This document shows positions 26,241 to 36,440 of a stretch of 64,000 bases of DNA, in pieces; positions within the stretch are counted from its first letter, which is position 1; each line of letters begins with the position of its first letter. The position numbers and the translations under genes were made by a program. The stretch comes from Lederbergia sp. NSJ-179 (GTDB lineage Bacteria; Bacillota; Bacilli; Bacillales; Bacillaceae_C). The stretch covers positions 124,001 through 188,000 of the forward strand of contig NZ_JALIFP010000006.1 in the NCBI RefSeq assembly GCF_022867885.1. The letters are read 5' to 3'. Below the pieces are notes generated by a model. It saw nothing but the letters and a program-made list of their open reading frames with translations. It was not told where the DNA came from and searched no databases.

Positions 26241-27182
26241 GTGATAAATGAATTTAAAATTAAAGACATTTTAAACTTCTTAAAGGGTAAAAACTTTGAT
26301 TTTTCCTTTCAAGGCAATGAAAATGATAGCATTAATGGGTTCTCCACCCTGTTTAATTATAAAGTGGAAACGATAACCTTTATTTCAACGTTGTATAGTT
26401 TCAAAGACTATAAACATTTATTTAAAACCAAAAAGATTCGTTTAATACTTACGGATCCTTCTGAAAAAGTTTTTGGTTGTTTTGAAAATATAATCCACGT
26501 TAAAAAGCCAACAAATGCTTTTTTTTCAATTCTAGAGCATTTTTTCGGTGAAAGATCTAATTATTCAGAACAACTTATAACAAACGACTCAAGTTTATAC
26601 CCTAGGCAATCCTTTATATCAAAAAAAGCATTGATAGGGAAAAATGTAAAAATTGGAATAGGTTGCGTCATAGATGAAGGTGTTATTATTGGAGATAATA
26701 CTGAAATTCACCATAACGTGGTTATAAAAAGTGGGACAAAGATAGGTAGAAATTGTACTGTATTTTCTGGTGCGGTTATTGGTGAAAGAGGTTTTAATCC
26801 TTCAACTCTTAGAGATGGAAGTAGAAAAATGCTTTCACATTTTGGTGGAGTGACTATTGAAGATAACGTGCATATTGGAGTTAACTGCAGTATTCATAAA
26901 GGCTCAATAGACGATACGGTGATCAGAGAAGGAGTAAAATTAAACACAATGGTTCATGTAGCACATAACTGTATTATAGGGGAAAATACTGTAGTTACAA
27001 TGCCAACTCAAATTTGTGGAAGTGTTAAAATTGGTAAAAATTGCCACGTTGCTGCTACCACAATACGTAATCAATGTGAAATTGGAGATAATGCAGTATT
27101 AGGATTAGGATCAGTTGTAGTAAAAGATGTTGGGGCGGGAATGACAGTTGTTGGTAATCCTGCAAAACCATTACAAAAGTAG
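26241..27182 (+). CDS. Left-handed beta-helix acyltransferase (LpxD-like)
   Basis: A 313-residue protein. Residues about 1-110 form an LpxD-like N-terminal domain, and about 120-305 are hexapeptide repeats (IGKNVKIGIGCVIDEGVIIGDN...). HFGGVTI and VHVAHNCIIGENTV match LpxD, with the likely catalytic histidine in HVAHN. LpxD normally acylates lipid A, absent in Gram-positives, so here it probably N-acylates an amino sugar of the polymer. GTG start with a weak GGGGTGA upstream. Confidence 0.78.
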   Translation: MINEFKIKDILNFLKGKNFDFSFQGNENDSINGFSTLFNYKVETITFISTLYSFKDYKHLFKTKKIRLILTDPSEKVFGCFENIIHVKKPTNAFFSILEHFFGERSNYSEQLITNDSSLYPRQSFISKKALIGKNVKIGIGCVIDEGVIIGDNTEIHHNVVIKSGTKIGRNCTVFSGAVIGERGFNPSTLRDGSRKMLSHFGGVTIEDNVHIGVNCSIHKGSIDDTVIREGVKLNTMVHVAHNCIIGENTVVTMPTQICGSVKIGKNCHVAATTIRNQCEIGDNAVLGLGSVVVKDVGAGMTVVGNPAKPLQK

Positions 27183-27194
27183 AGGTGTGATATT

Positions 27195-27845
27195 ATGAAA
27201 GTATTAGTATTTGCTCCGCATAATGATGATGAAGTTCTTGGAGTAGGGGGCACAATAGCAAAACACGTAGCAAACGGTGATGAGGTTTTTGTTTGTGAAG
27301 TTACAGTTGGCAAAAATAAAGAAAGAGCAAATAAGATAAAACAAGAAGCACTTGCAGCCCATAAAATATTAGGTGTTACTAAAACACTTTTTTTGGATTT
27401 TCCAGTGGTTGGTTTAGCTGATTTACCAAAAGTAGAGTTGAACAAAGCAATTCATATAATAGTACAACAAATTAAGCCAGAAGTTGCTTATATACCTCAT
27501 AAAGGGGATATGCATATTGATCATAAAATAGTAGCTGAAAGTGCGATGGTTGCCTTAAGACCTGTTGAGTGCCCAGATCTTAAGGCTATTTATGCATATG
27601 AAACATTATCGGAAACTGAATGGAACATTCCATCAATTGATAATATTTTTGTACCAAACGTATATAATGACATTACAGATACGATAGATAAGAAAATTGA
27701 GGCTATGAAATGCTATAAATCGCAACTTTACGTTTTCCCACATCCTCGATCATTAGAAGCTATAGAATCTTTATCCAAACTAAGAGGATCTACAGTTTGT
27801 ATAAATAATGTAGAGAGTTTTATGTTAATTAGACAAATAAATTAA
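27195..27845 (+). CDS. PIG-L/LmbE family deacetylase
   Basis: A 216-residue zinc deacetylase with the metal motif APHNDDEVLG at the N-terminus and HIDHKIVAE at about 112. The family removes N-acetyl groups from sugars or thiol cofactors. It starts 12 bp after the acyltransferase gene, preceded by GAGGTG. Deacetylase followed by acyl- and amino-acid-type enzymes suggests that an amino group is exposed and then re-decorated. Confidence 0.8.
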   Translation: MKVLVFAPHNDDEVLGVGGTIAKHVANGDEVFVCEVTVGKNKERANKIKQEALAAHKILGVTKTLFLDFPVVGLADLPKVELNKAIHIIVQQIKPEVAYIPHKGDMHIDHKIVAESAMVALRPVECPDLKAIYAYETLSETEWNIPSIDNIFVPNVYNDITDTIDKKIEAMKCYKSQLYVFPHPRSLEAIESLSKLRGSTVCINNVESFMLIRQIN

Positions 27846-27921
27846 TAATATAGATAAATGATTTACAAAAGTGATGTGAATCAAAATAAATACGACAACC
27901 TTAATAAGGAAGGAATTTAAT

Positions 27922-28458
27922 ATGTTGCATGGTAATAAAGTATATATACGTTTAATGGAAGAAAAGGATGTAGTATACAAAGTAAAATGGATTAATGATC
28001 CGGAAATACGTCATACGTTAAACTTTGAATATCCAATCTCAGAAATAGGAACTCATAAATGGTTACATAGTGTTTCTACTAATCCCGCCAGAAAGGATTT
28101 CGTCGTATGCAGTAAAGAAAATGATGAACCGATTGGTTATTGTGGTTTATTAGGAATTGATTATAAAAACAGTAAAGCAGAGTCTTATATGGGAATTGGA
28201 GAAAAATCTTTTCAAGGACAAGGTATCGGCTTTGAAATTAGAAAAATTTTATTAGACTATGCTTTTTATGAGCTGAATTTGAATAAAGTTTATGCTTATG
28301 TGTGGAAAGAGAATACACCTATGATTAAATTAAACGAAAAAGTAGGTTTTCAAAAAGAGGGGCTAATACGAGAAGATATTCAATCACATGGTGAAAAAAG
28401 AGATAGATATATTATGGGGATATTGAAATCAGAGTATCTAAATAAAAATGAAAGTTAA
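27922..28458 (+). CDS. GNAT N-acetyltransferase (RimJ/PseH-like)
   Basis: A 178-residue GNAT-fold protein; the acetyl-CoA site is in FQGQGIGFEIRKILL, and VWKENTPMIKLNEKVGF is the typical C-terminal motif. Probably acetylates an amino group on a nucleotide sugar. AAGGAAGGAA lies before the ATG. The 76-bp gap to the previous gene holds nothing notable. Confidence 0.8.
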   Translation: MLHGNKVYIRLMEEKDVVYKVKWINDPEIRHTLNFEYPISEIGTHKWLHSVSTNPARKDFVVCSKENDEPIGYCGLLGIDYKNSKAESYMGIGEKSFQGQGIGFEIRKILLDYAFYELNLNKVYAYVWKENTPMIKLNEKVGFQKEGLIREDIQSHGEKRDRYIMGILKSEYLNKNES

Positions 28459-28472
28459 AAGCAGGTGTAATA

Positions 28473-29426
28473 ATGAACAGGATTAAGTTTAATACTTATC
28501 CAACACCAATTGAATTCTATGGTGAATATAATAACAACAATATATATATTAAAAGAGATGATTTAACAGAACCTGCTTTAGGTGGCAATAAGGTAAGAAA
28601 GCTAGAGCTGTTTCTTGCAGACGCTAAAAATAAAAATGCTGATTATATTGTTACTTATGGGGCACCCCAATCTAATCATTGTAGATTAACAGTCGCCATG
28701 GCTCATAAGATGGGCTTTAAAACACTTTTAATCTTATCTGAAAGTAAAGTAGTTAATTATAATGGCAACTTTTTCATTTTTGATCTATTTGATACGGAAA
28801 TTGTTTGGACAGGCACAGATAGAGTTCCGAAAACAATCGAAAATACATTAGGAGAATTAAAAAGAAAAGGTTTCAATCCATATTTTATTCAAGGCGGAGG
28901 GCATGGAAACATAGGTACACATGCATATAAATTAGCGTTTGATGAAATTAAGGAACAAGAGCAGCAAATGAATGTATCATTTGACTATATATTTCATGCA
29001 TCAGGAACAGGTACAACGCAATCGGGGTTAATAGCAGGTAAGTTAATAAATAACAGTAATATTAATATTGTAGGGATAAGTGTTGCCAGAAATGAAGAAC
29101 GTGGTAAAGAGGTTATTGAAGAAAGTTTAGTAGGTTATTTTGAAGAGTACTCTAAAGAAATTCAAATCTTTAAAAATGAGATTATATTCATAGATGATTA
29201 TGTCGGCAAAGGATATGCTGATATATATCCCGAAATAATTTCAACTATAAAATATGTCGTTAGAAATTCTAGTTTATTATTAGATCCAGTGTATACAGGA
29301 AAAGCCTTTTATGGTATGTTAAAACATTTGGAAAATAATGAAATTAAAAATAGAAATATATTATTTATTCATACAGGAGGAATTCCTTTATTATTTAATT
29401 ATGCAAGTAATTTTAAAGAGGAGTAG
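28473..29426 (+). CDS. PLP enzyme of the ACC deaminase/D-cysteine desulfhydrase family
   Basis: A 317-residue fold-type II PLP enzyme; the PLP lysine lies in LGGNKVRKLE, and YGAPQSNHCR and HASGTGTTQSG are cofactor loops. Family members act on D-cysteine, ACC or related amino acids. Within a polysaccharide cluster, next to an ATP-grasp ligase, it may supply or isomerise an amino acid for attachment to the polymer. That role is inference. Confidence 0.72.
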   Translation: MNRIKFNTYPTPIEFYGEYNNNNIYIKRDDLTEPALGGNKVRKLELFLADAKNKNADYIVTYGAPQSNHCRLTVAMAHKMGFKTLLILSESKVVNYNGNFFIFDLFDTEIVWTGTDRVPKTIENTLGELKRKGFNPYFIQGGGHGNIGTHAYKLAFDEIKEQEQQMNVSFDYIFHASGTGTTQSGLIAGKLINNSNINIVGISVARNEERGKEVIEESLVGYFEEYSKEIQIFKNEIIFIDDYVGKGYADIYPEIISTIKYVVRNSSLLLDPVYTGKAFYGMLKHLENNEIKNRNILFIHTGGIPLLFNYASNFKEE

Positions 29427-29430
29427 CAAA

Positions 29431-30408
29431 ATGAATATATTAGTAACGAGTGCTGGAAGAAGAGTCAAAATTGTGGAATATTTTAAACGTGCATTGGAAC
29501 CTTTTGATGGAAAAGTCATTACTTCTGACTGTGATATGAACGCTCCAGCAATTCACTTTTCAGATGGTTATGAAATAGTTCCAAGAATTGATCATCCAGA
29601 ATATATTGATATAATAATCGATATTTGCAAAAAATATAACATTAATGCAGTTATTTCTTTAATCGATCCGGAATTGGAATTATTAGCGAGAAATAAAGAG
29701 AAATTTATACAAGAGAATATCACATTAATATTATCTCCGCTTGACTCTGTCGAAATAACGTTTGATAAATATGAAACATACAAATATTTAGATGATAAAG
29801 GGATGCCTGCCGTACCAACATATAATAATTTAATTGAAGTAAAGAAATTGATTGGAAATAAATCACTATCGTTTCCTCTCATTGTAAAGCCAGCTAAAGG
29901 TAGTGCAAGTATTGGACTATATATCGTCTCGAATGAAAAAGAATTAAATGAAGCATATCATAAACATGAAGATCAAATCATTCAACCTTATTATAAGGAC
30001 AAAGAATACGGTATAGATGTATACGTTGATATGATCAGCGGTGAATTGGTTGATTTATTTATAAAAGAGAAAATAAAAATGCGTGCTGGTGAAACAGATA
30101 AATCAAGGTCGATTCACAATGAAAAAGTTGAGACTTTAATAAAACAAATGATTAAAAAAACAAATTTCAAAGGCCCGATAGATATTGACTGTTTTGAGTT
30201 TAATGGACAGTTTTATATTTCGGAAATTAATCCTAGACTTGGTGGGGGATATCCACATGCTTATGAATTAGGCTGTAATTTTATGGAGTATATTTTAATT
30301 AATTTACAAAATAAAAAAAATGTATCTTATGAATCATATAAATATCATTCTAATATAGTGATGATGAAATACGATAATTTAAAATTAATAAACGAAACGA
30401 AAGAATAA
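29431..30408 (+). CDS. ATP-grasp protein (carbamoyl-phosphate-synthase-like)
   Basis: A 325-residue ATP-grasp enzyme: N-terminal Rossmann-like part (MNILVTSAGRRVKIV), ATP lid FPLIVKPAKGSASIG, metal site SEINPRLGGGYPHAYELG. The family forms acyl-phosphate intermediates and joins them to amines, so an amide bond between an amino acid and an amino sugar is a good guess. ATG 29431 preceded by AAGAGGAG; the longer frame from 29338 lies inside the previous gene. Confidence 0.8.
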   Translation: MNILVTSAGRRVKIVEYFKRALEPFDGKVITSDCDMNAPAIHFSDGYEIVPRIDHPEYIDIIIDICKKYNINAVISLIDPELELLARNKEKFIQENITLILSPLDSVEITFDKYETYKYLDDKGMPAVPTYNNLIEVKKLIGNKSLSFPLIVKPAKGSASIGLYIVSNEKELNEAYHKHEDQIIQPYYKDKEYGIDVYVDMISGELVDLFIKEKIKMRAGETDKSRSIHNEKVETLIKQMIKKTNFKGPIDIDCFEFNGQFYISEINPRLGGGYPHAYELGCNFMEYILINLQNKKNVSYESYKYHSNIVMMKYDNLKLINETKE

Positions 30409-30431
30409 AAACAGTATCGGAGAGTTTATTT

Positions 30432-31739
30432 ATGTTTTTTTTGCAGCAATTACGTGAACGAAAAATGAAACCACAATTACAACATGAGAAGGAATTCTAT
30501 AATAGTATATCCTTTGATCAGATAGAAGACTATCAATTAAAAGAATTTAATAAACAATGGAAAATGATTAAAGAACACGTTGAATTTTATAAACAACTAG
30601 TTTACAAAAAACAAGTCCCTGAAAAGTTTGATTCGTTTGATCAATTTAAGGAACTTCCAATTATTACAAGGGATTTTGTAAGTGAAAATATCAATTTATT
30701 TACTAATAATAAACAGGAAATAGAGTCTTGGGGCACAACAGGAGGATCTACTGGAAATCCGTTGCAGTTTCCAAAGTGGAAATCTGAAACAATTCATTGT
30801 GAGCCATCTGTATGGTATGTAAGAGATTTTTATAATATTAAACGATCAGATAAAATGTTTAGGCTATGGGGCCATTCACATACGTTAGGTAAAGGGTTAA
30901 CTAAAATAAAAAATAAGTTGAAATTTGATATTGGACTACCATTAATTGGGTATAAGCGTTTTTCAGCATATGATTTATCAGAAGAAAAACTAAAAGAAGC
31001 AGGGGAAGAAATTTTAAAATTTGAACCAAGATATATTATTGGATATAGTAAAGCTCTTTATATGCTTGCTAAAGCAAATAAAGATAAAAAAGATGAATTT
31101 CATAAGTTGAAATTAAAAGTAGTATTAGGGGCAGCGGAAGGGTTTGAAAGAAGTGAAGATCGAGATTATGTATCTGAAATTTTCGGTTGTCCTGTTGGAT
31201 TGCAATATGCCGCAATGGAAACAAATTATTTAGCACAGACTCATCCAGATGGTGAATATAAAGCATTATGGAAAAACAATATAATTGAATGTGTAGATGA
31301 TAATGGGAATACTGCAGATACTGGCAGAATTATTTTGACATCACTTTATTCAAAAGCATTCCCTTTAGTGAGGTATGAACTAGGAGATATTATTAGTGAG
31401 TGTAAAAAGGATAAAAATAGTGTGTATTCGTTTAAAGAAATTAAAGGAAGAAATAATGATTTTTTAATGTTAGACGATAAAACACCTATCCATTCTGAGG
31501 GTATTACACATGCAATAAAATTTTCTGAAAAAATAACTGCTTATCAAATTCGATATACGGAAGATAATATTTATACGATTTATATAAAAAGTAATGATAA
31601 ATTAAATACAAGTGATATTAATGAAATTAGAAATCGATTAAAACAAATTGATGAGAGGCTGAGTAAGCTAGCCATAAAGCAATCAGATCAACTTAAACAT
31701 ACTATAGCAGGTAAAACGAAGTGGTTGATTGAGGAATAG
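30432..31739 (+). CDS. CapK/phenylacetate-CoA-ligase-like adenylating enzyme
   Basis: A 435-residue protein of the adenylate-forming family. WGTTGGSTGNPLQFP is the ATP-phosphate loop; YAAMETN and FPLVRYELGD follow in family order. CapK-type proteins are common in capsule clusters and are thought to activate a carboxyl group. With the ATP-grasp and PLP proteins it makes an amino-acid or acyl decoration module. Confidence 0.78.
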   Translation: MFFLQQLRERKMKPQLQHEKEFYNSISFDQIEDYQLKEFNKQWKMIKEHVEFYKQLVYKKQVPEKFDSFDQFKELPIITRDFVSENINLFTNNKQEIESWGTTGGSTGNPLQFPKWKSETIHCEPSVWYVRDFYNIKRSDKMFRLWGHSHTLGKGLTKIKNKLKFDIGLPLIGYKRFSAYDLSEEKLKEAGEEILKFEPRYIIGYSKALYMLAKANKDKKDEFHKLKLKVVLGAAEGFERSEDRDYVSEIFGCPVGLQYAAMETNYLAQTHPDGEYKALWKNNIIECVDDNGNTADTGRIILTSLYSKAFPLVRYELGDIISECKKDKNSVYSFKEIKGRNNDFLMLDDKTPIHSEGITHAIKFSEKITAYQIRYTEDNIYTIYIKSNDKLNTSDINEIRNRLKQIDERLSKLAIKQSDQLKHTIAGKTKWLIEE

Positions 31740-31780
31740 TGCTGTTATTATAGCTAAATCTAATGTAAAGGGAGATATTA

Positions 31781-32848
31781 ATGAAAAAAGTTAGTATTAT
31801 AGTTCCTGTATATAATGCAGAAACTTATTTACCTAACTGTCTTGAAAGCATAGTAAATCAATCTTATAAAAATATTGAAGTAATATTAATAAATGATGGT
31901 TCAACTGATGAATCTCTTAAAATATGTAATAGTTTTGCTGATAGGGACGACAGAATAAAAGTTCTTTCTATAAAAAATTCTGGAGTATCAACTGCAAGGA
32001 ACTTGGGGATACAAAATGCATCGGGTGATTATATTACTTTTGTTGATAGCGATGATTGGATTGAATTAAATATGATTGAGTTTACTATCAATAAAGCTTT
32101 AGAAAGTAATGCCGATGTTATTGTGTGGTCCTATTTTAAAAATTATGTGAACCAAGAAAAAGAATTATCATTAATTCCTGGCGGGAACCAAACATTTACA
32201 AATGAAAAAGATATTTTATATTTAAAGTCTATCTATCAATTTTACGGTCAACAGAAATTAAGTGATACTGTATCAGCAGGAACTACTTGGTGTAAATTAT
32301 ATAAAACTGAAATGATAAAAGCTAATGGTCTTAATTTTAAAAAGGAATTAACTAGATCTCAAGATGTTATCTTCTGTTTAGAAGCGTTTAGTAAGGCCAA
32401 ACTAATTAAGTATTATGATAAAAGCTTATATCATTATAGAATAAATAATTCTTCAACTTGTTCCGGGACTAGATATATCGAGGATACTGATACACCTTTT
32501 AGTTCCTTATTAAATGAGATGGAGAGATTTTCAGGAAAATTTAACGATAATAAAGAATTCCAGGAAGCAATAAATGCTAGAACTGTGCAAGTTATTTTAT
32601 GGCATTTAGATCATAAATATTTTCATGAAAACAATAAGGAAAATATATTCACAAAAAGAAGACAAATAGTAAGACTAATTAAATCTAATCCTTATAAAAG
32701 AGCAATAAAAAATGTAAATATGGATTTACTGCCTAAAAAAGAACGTACCGCTGCAAAGTTATTTAAATATAATTTTATATTAACCTTTTATGTGATTTAT
32801 AGTTTACATCAATTTTATTTAAAGTTAAATAATAAAAAGTATGAATAA
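31781..32848 (+). CDS. Family 2 glycosyltransferase
   Basis: A 355-residue GT2 enzyme: VSIIVPVYNAETYLPNCLESI, nucleotide-binding NDGSTD, metal-binding DSDDW, and ARNLG. It adds one sugar of the repeat unit. AAAGGGAG precedes the ATG. It is the only clear repeat-unit glycosyltransferase in this cluster, fewer than usual, so the repeat may be short. Confidence 0.88.
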   Translation: MKKVSIIVPVYNAETYLPNCLESIVNQSYKNIEVILINDGSTDESLKICNSFADRDDRIKVLSIKNSGVSTARNLGIQNASGDYITFVDSDDWIELNMIEFTINKALESNADVIVWSYFKNYVNQEKELSLIPGGNQTFTNEKDILYLKSIYQFYGQQKLSDTVSAGTTWCKLYKTEMIKANGLNFKKELTRSQDVIFCLEAFSKAKLIKYYDKSLYHYRINNSSTCSGTRYIEDTDTPFSSLLNEMERFSGKFNDNKEFQEAINARTVQVILWHLDHKYFHENNKENIFTKRRQIVRLIKSNPYKRAIKNVNMDLLPKKERTAAKLFKYNFILTFYVIYSLHQFYLKLNNKKYE

Positions 32849-32891
32849 ACGAAATGATGCCAATAGCCTTAGCTATTCGAGGTGTGAAATT

Positions 32892-34172
32892 GTGGATAAA
32901 TCATTAAAAAATAATAAATCCAAACTTGAAACTATTATTAGCTTAATGATAGCTTTTTTCCTAACGGGAGGCTTCACAGCCAAAATTTTTGCTTCTTTAG
33001 GTATTATCGAAGAAGGAATGGTTCCCGTTATATTAATAATAGTTTTATTAATTGCCTATATAGCAAACTTTTTGCATAGGAATACTAGTTACAACTTAAA
33101 TAAAAACAATATTATTATTGTTTATTTATTAACTATATTATTGCTTATTAATGTGTCAGTTAAAGGGTTAGATTCTTTTTCTTTTAAGTATTTAATCGAC
33201 TTTTTTGCGTTTGGGCTTATTGGTTATTTATTAATCTTGTTACCATTTAATCCGAAAAAAGTAATATTCTTTGTCATGATAATTGGAAATTTAATCATAA
33301 TAAATCCCTCAGCACTATTAGATTTTGCCGTTGAAGGTTATTATTATGAACGTTTAACCATGGGAACAACCTATGCTTTAATACCAAGTATATCGGCAAC
33401 TATTATATATTTCTTCTTTCTTAAAAATAAGAGGTTTAAAATAGTACAATTAATAAGTTATCTTTCTAATTTCTACTTGTTTTATTTAGTGTTAACTAAA
33501 GGTAATAGAGGAGCAGTTTTGACAATAATTATTTTATTATTATTAGTGATATATATTAAGATTAGTAAAATGTTAAAAGGAAAAAAATTGCTGTTATTAC
33601 CGATAATATATTCATTAATAATAACTACTGTTGTGTTTTTTATCCTAAATTCTGCGAAAATCTTATATAAAATATATGGGCTTTTACAAGAACAAGGAAT
33701 AGAAGTTGCCGCTATCATAAAAACAGTTAATATGTTGGAAAAAAATGGGTTTATTGGTGTTTTGAATGCAAGAGATGTTGTTTATGAAAGAGCATTTACA
33801 ATGATTTCAAATTCCCCGATAATTGGAAATGGTATTGGAAGTTATGGTGATGATACTTATGTTTCATTCCCTTATCCCCATAACTTATTTCTACAATTAT
33901 TTGTGGAAGGTGGATTATTATTTATAATACCTTCCACTTTTATTTTTATAATTATCCTATACCTTTTATTAAAGCCATGGAATGATAACGAGCAAAAAAG
34001 TGACTGGAGATATTTTATTTTATTTTTATTTATTTTATGTATACCTAGATTGATGATTTCATCGTATTTTTGGAGAGATCAATCTTTTTGGTTACTAATT
34101 TTTATTAGTTTAATGTATATACAAAAATTTAAATTGTTTAAAAAGATGAAATCACCGATACAAGGAAAGTGA
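32892..34172 (+). CDS. Wzy-type polysaccharide polymerase
   Basis: A polytopic membrane protein of about 426 residues with some ten helices and an O-antigen-ligase-like loop near SPIIGNGIGSYGDD. It polymerises lipid-linked repeat units outside the membrane. The GTG at 32892 has GAGGTG upstream; an ATG at 32841 overlaps the previous stop but lacks a ribosome site and would add a non-membrane tail. Confidence 0.75.
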   Translation: MDKSLKNNKSKLETIISLMIAFFLTGGFTAKIFASLGIIEEGMVPVILIIVLLIAYIANFLHRNTSYNLNKNNIIIVYLLTILLLINVSVKGLDSFSFKYLIDFFAFGLIGYLLILLPFNPKKVIFFVMIIGNLIIINPSALLDFAVEGYYYERLTMGTTYALIPSISATIIYFFFLKNKRFKIVQLISYLSNFYLFYLVLTKGNRGAVLTIIILLLLVIYIKISKMLKGKKLLLLPIIYSLIITTVVFFILNSAKILYKIYGLLQEQGIEVAAIIKTVNMLEKNGFIGVLNARDVVYERAFTMISNSPIIGNGIGSYGDDTYVSFPYPHNLFLQLFVEGGLLFIIPSTFIFIIILYLLLKPWNDNEQKSDWRYFILFLFILCIPRLMISSYFWRDQSFWLLIFISLMYIQKFKLFKKMKSPIQGK

Positions 34173-35672
34173 GTGTATAGCTTCTTGACTAAAAATTCAA
34201 CTTTAACAGAGAAAACATTCAATGGTCTTTTTTGGATGTTTTCTGGTAAAGGATTTCAAGCAGTTTTTCAATTTATAGTTACAATTGTTTTAGCGAGACT
34301 TCTTACACCTAATGACTTTGGAGTAGTAAGTGCCGCAACAGTTGTAATTACTTTTACAACTATGTTTTCTATGGTTGGAGTGGGCCCTGCGATTGTCCAA
34401 AGACCAAACTTAACTGAATTACATATTCGAACAGGATATGTAATAACAATTTTGCTTAGTGTAATTTTCACATTACTAATGTATACTTTTTCAGGACTAA
34501 TTGCGAATTTTTTTAATATAGTTGAATTAATTAATGTATTAAAAGTAATGTCAGTTATATTCCTATTAAAAGGATTTTCAATTATCTCTGAATCACTAAT
34601 GCAACGAGAACTCCGTTTTAAATTAATTGCAGGAATAGAAGTTATTTCTTATTTTATTTATGCAGTTACGGGAATTATTTGTGCATTGCTTGGATTTGAC
34701 TATTGGTCGTTAGTTTATGCACAGATTATCCAAAATATAGTAAAAACCTTCTTACTTATAAAATATCAACGTCATAATATGGTCCCTAAATTTGATCTTA
34801 AATCGGCTAGAGAATTACTTTTCTTTGGTGGTGGATATACAATTGCTCAATTAAGTAATCAAATTGCATTACAGGCTGATAACTTAGTTGTGGGGAAATG
34901 GCTTGGCCCAACAGCTTTAGGTCTATATAGCCGAGCATATCAATTAATACTAATGCCTGCTAATTTATTTGGACAAGTAATGGATAACGTGCTTTTCCCA
35001 GTAATGTCACAAATTCAAAACAAGCGTGATCAATTAACTCAGTCATTCAGATTAGGAATAACAGCAGTTGCTTTTTTTACAATTCCAGTAGGGATAATGA
35101 TTTGTTTATTATCTGAAGAGATTGTTATAGTATTATTTGGAGAAGCGTGGATAAATTTAGTGCCAGCTTTACAAGTTTTGTCTTTAGGACTTGTGTTTAG
35201 AACTGGATATAAAATTAGTGATTCTTTAGCGCGAGCAACTGGAGCTGTATATAAAAGAGCTTTAAGACAAATTATTTATGCTATTGCTGTATTTACTGGA
35301 GCGTGGGTAGGTCATCATTGGGGCATTGCAGGTGTATCAGTAGGAGTATTATTTGCGATAATTATTAATTATTGTTCAATGACACAATTAAGTATGCAGT
35401 TCGTAGATCTAACAATTGTTGAAATCATTAAATCACATTTCCCCGGTGTTGTTTTGGGTATATTTGCCTATTTAAGTGTCTTTATAGTTAAAACAATAAC
35501 AAATTTCATTTTTTTACCTGCTATTTTTATTATTCTTTTTTCGGGAATTATATTTTTATTAATAGTCCTAATTTTATTTAGGCTAAATATTGACCGTATA
35601 TTAGGGAAAGAAGTAATTTTGGTAAAAGCTAAAATAGTAAATCTGGTTGCAAAGAAGGTTTCATCTAAATGA
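34173..35672 (+). CDS. Wzx-type flippase (MOP superfamily)
   Basis: A 499-residue protein with about 12-14 helices; N-terminal TFNGLFWMFSGKGFQAVFQF and ARLLTPNDFGVVSAA are typical of RfbX/TuaB-like oligosaccharide flippases. It moves the lipid-linked repeat unit across the membrane. The GTG at 34173 directly abuts the upstream stop, AAGGAA before it. Confidence 0.88.
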   Translation: MYSFLTKNSTLTEKTFNGLFWMFSGKGFQAVFQFIVTIVLARLLTPNDFGVVSAATVVITFTTMFSMVGVGPAIVQRPNLTELHIRTGYVITILLSVIFTLLMYTFSGLIANFFNIVELINVLKVMSVIFLLKGFSIISESLMQRELRFKLIAGIEVISYFIYAVTGIICALLGFDYWSLVYAQIIQNIVKTFLLIKYQRHNMVPKFDLKSARELLFFGGGYTIAQLSNQIALQADNLVVGKWLGPTALGLYSRAYQLILMPANLFGQVMDNVLFPVMSQIQNKRDQLTQSFRLGITAVAFFTIPVGIMICLLSEEIVIVLFGEAWINLVPALQVLSLGLVFRTGYKISDSLARATGAVYKRALRQIIYAIAVFTGAWVGHHWGIAGVSVGVLFAIIINYCSMTQLSMQFVDLTIVEIIKSHFPGVVLGIFAYLSVFIVKTITNFIFLPAIFIILFSGIIFLLIVLILFRLNIDRILGKEVILVKAKIVNLVAKKVSSK

Positions 35673-35807
35673 GTTTTTTAAAGAAATTTGTACATGGTAA
35701 GTAATAACTTTAACTTACAAATGCGCGGTCTAACTCCACCGTTCTTTAGACGGTATCAGCTTTTATCCTTATCCTAGCGTGTCCATACTAAGGGATGAGG
35801 TGATAGT

Positions 35808-36044
35808 ATGGACTGATATAGAAAAAGCAGTCATGCGGCTTATGATATAAAATATCATAATGGGTCACAAAATAAAGATATCACATGCTGGGGGGCAATA
35901 GCAATAAGGGTTACAATCTTGCAAGAAAGAGCAGGAAAAGATCGTATTCATTTATTATTATGCCCCCAAGTATGGCAGTATCTAAAAGGGAAATCTTCGA
36001 GATTATTACAGGATGAGTTTCCGAAACTCAAAAAAAAGTATTAG
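35808..36044 (+). pseudogene. IS200/IS605-family tnpA remnant
   Basis: After a premature stop at codon 3 the frame reads YRKSSHAAYDIKYH ... AGKDRIHLLL ... QYLKGKSSRLLQDEFPKLKKKY, clear TnpA motifs, but the HUH histidines and the central part are missing or altered. A hairpin at about 35740-35757 (ACCG...CGGT) resembles an IS200 left end. Non-functional. Confidence 0.8.
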
Positions 36045-36294
36045 GGATAGTATTTATAGGCAAGAGGCTACTTTTGTGCCATTGTTGGGACTAAACTACA
36101 TCCAATCTCTTAACATGCAACAATCCTTTAGCCACAATGAATGTCCTTATGATAATGCCCGTGTCGAGTTATTCCATGCCATTCTAAAAAAAGAAGTCAG
36201 CCGAGTACAATATTTGGACTATGAGTATGCTAGGCTTGCACTATTTAAATACATGAAGGATGATAAAATCGCAAAAGAATCCATGGAAGCATAG
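36045..36294 (+). pseudogene. IS3-family transposase (orfB) C-terminal fragment
   Basis: Contains SFSHNECPYDNARVELFHAILKKE, the IS3-type integrase block with its catalytic glutamate region, then diverges. Fused to the tnpA remnant without spacer. The following 36294-36329 holds GGTTACAA/TTGTAACC arms, possibly an element end. Confidence 0.7.
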
Positions 36295-36440
36295 GTTACA
36301 AGACTCCCCAGAATTAGAAGATTGTAACCACTAATCGTGCAATGAGGTCACGGCTTTACATGGAGTGGTAGGCAGAGCAAAAGGGAAAGCTGATAGTGAC
36401 CTTAAAATATGAAATCTGGTGAACTAGGAGATGTGAAGCT

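Noticed and set aside
35673-36440. Active IS200/IS605 or IS3 element
   Set aside because: Both transposase frames are truncated or carry stops and complete ends are missing.
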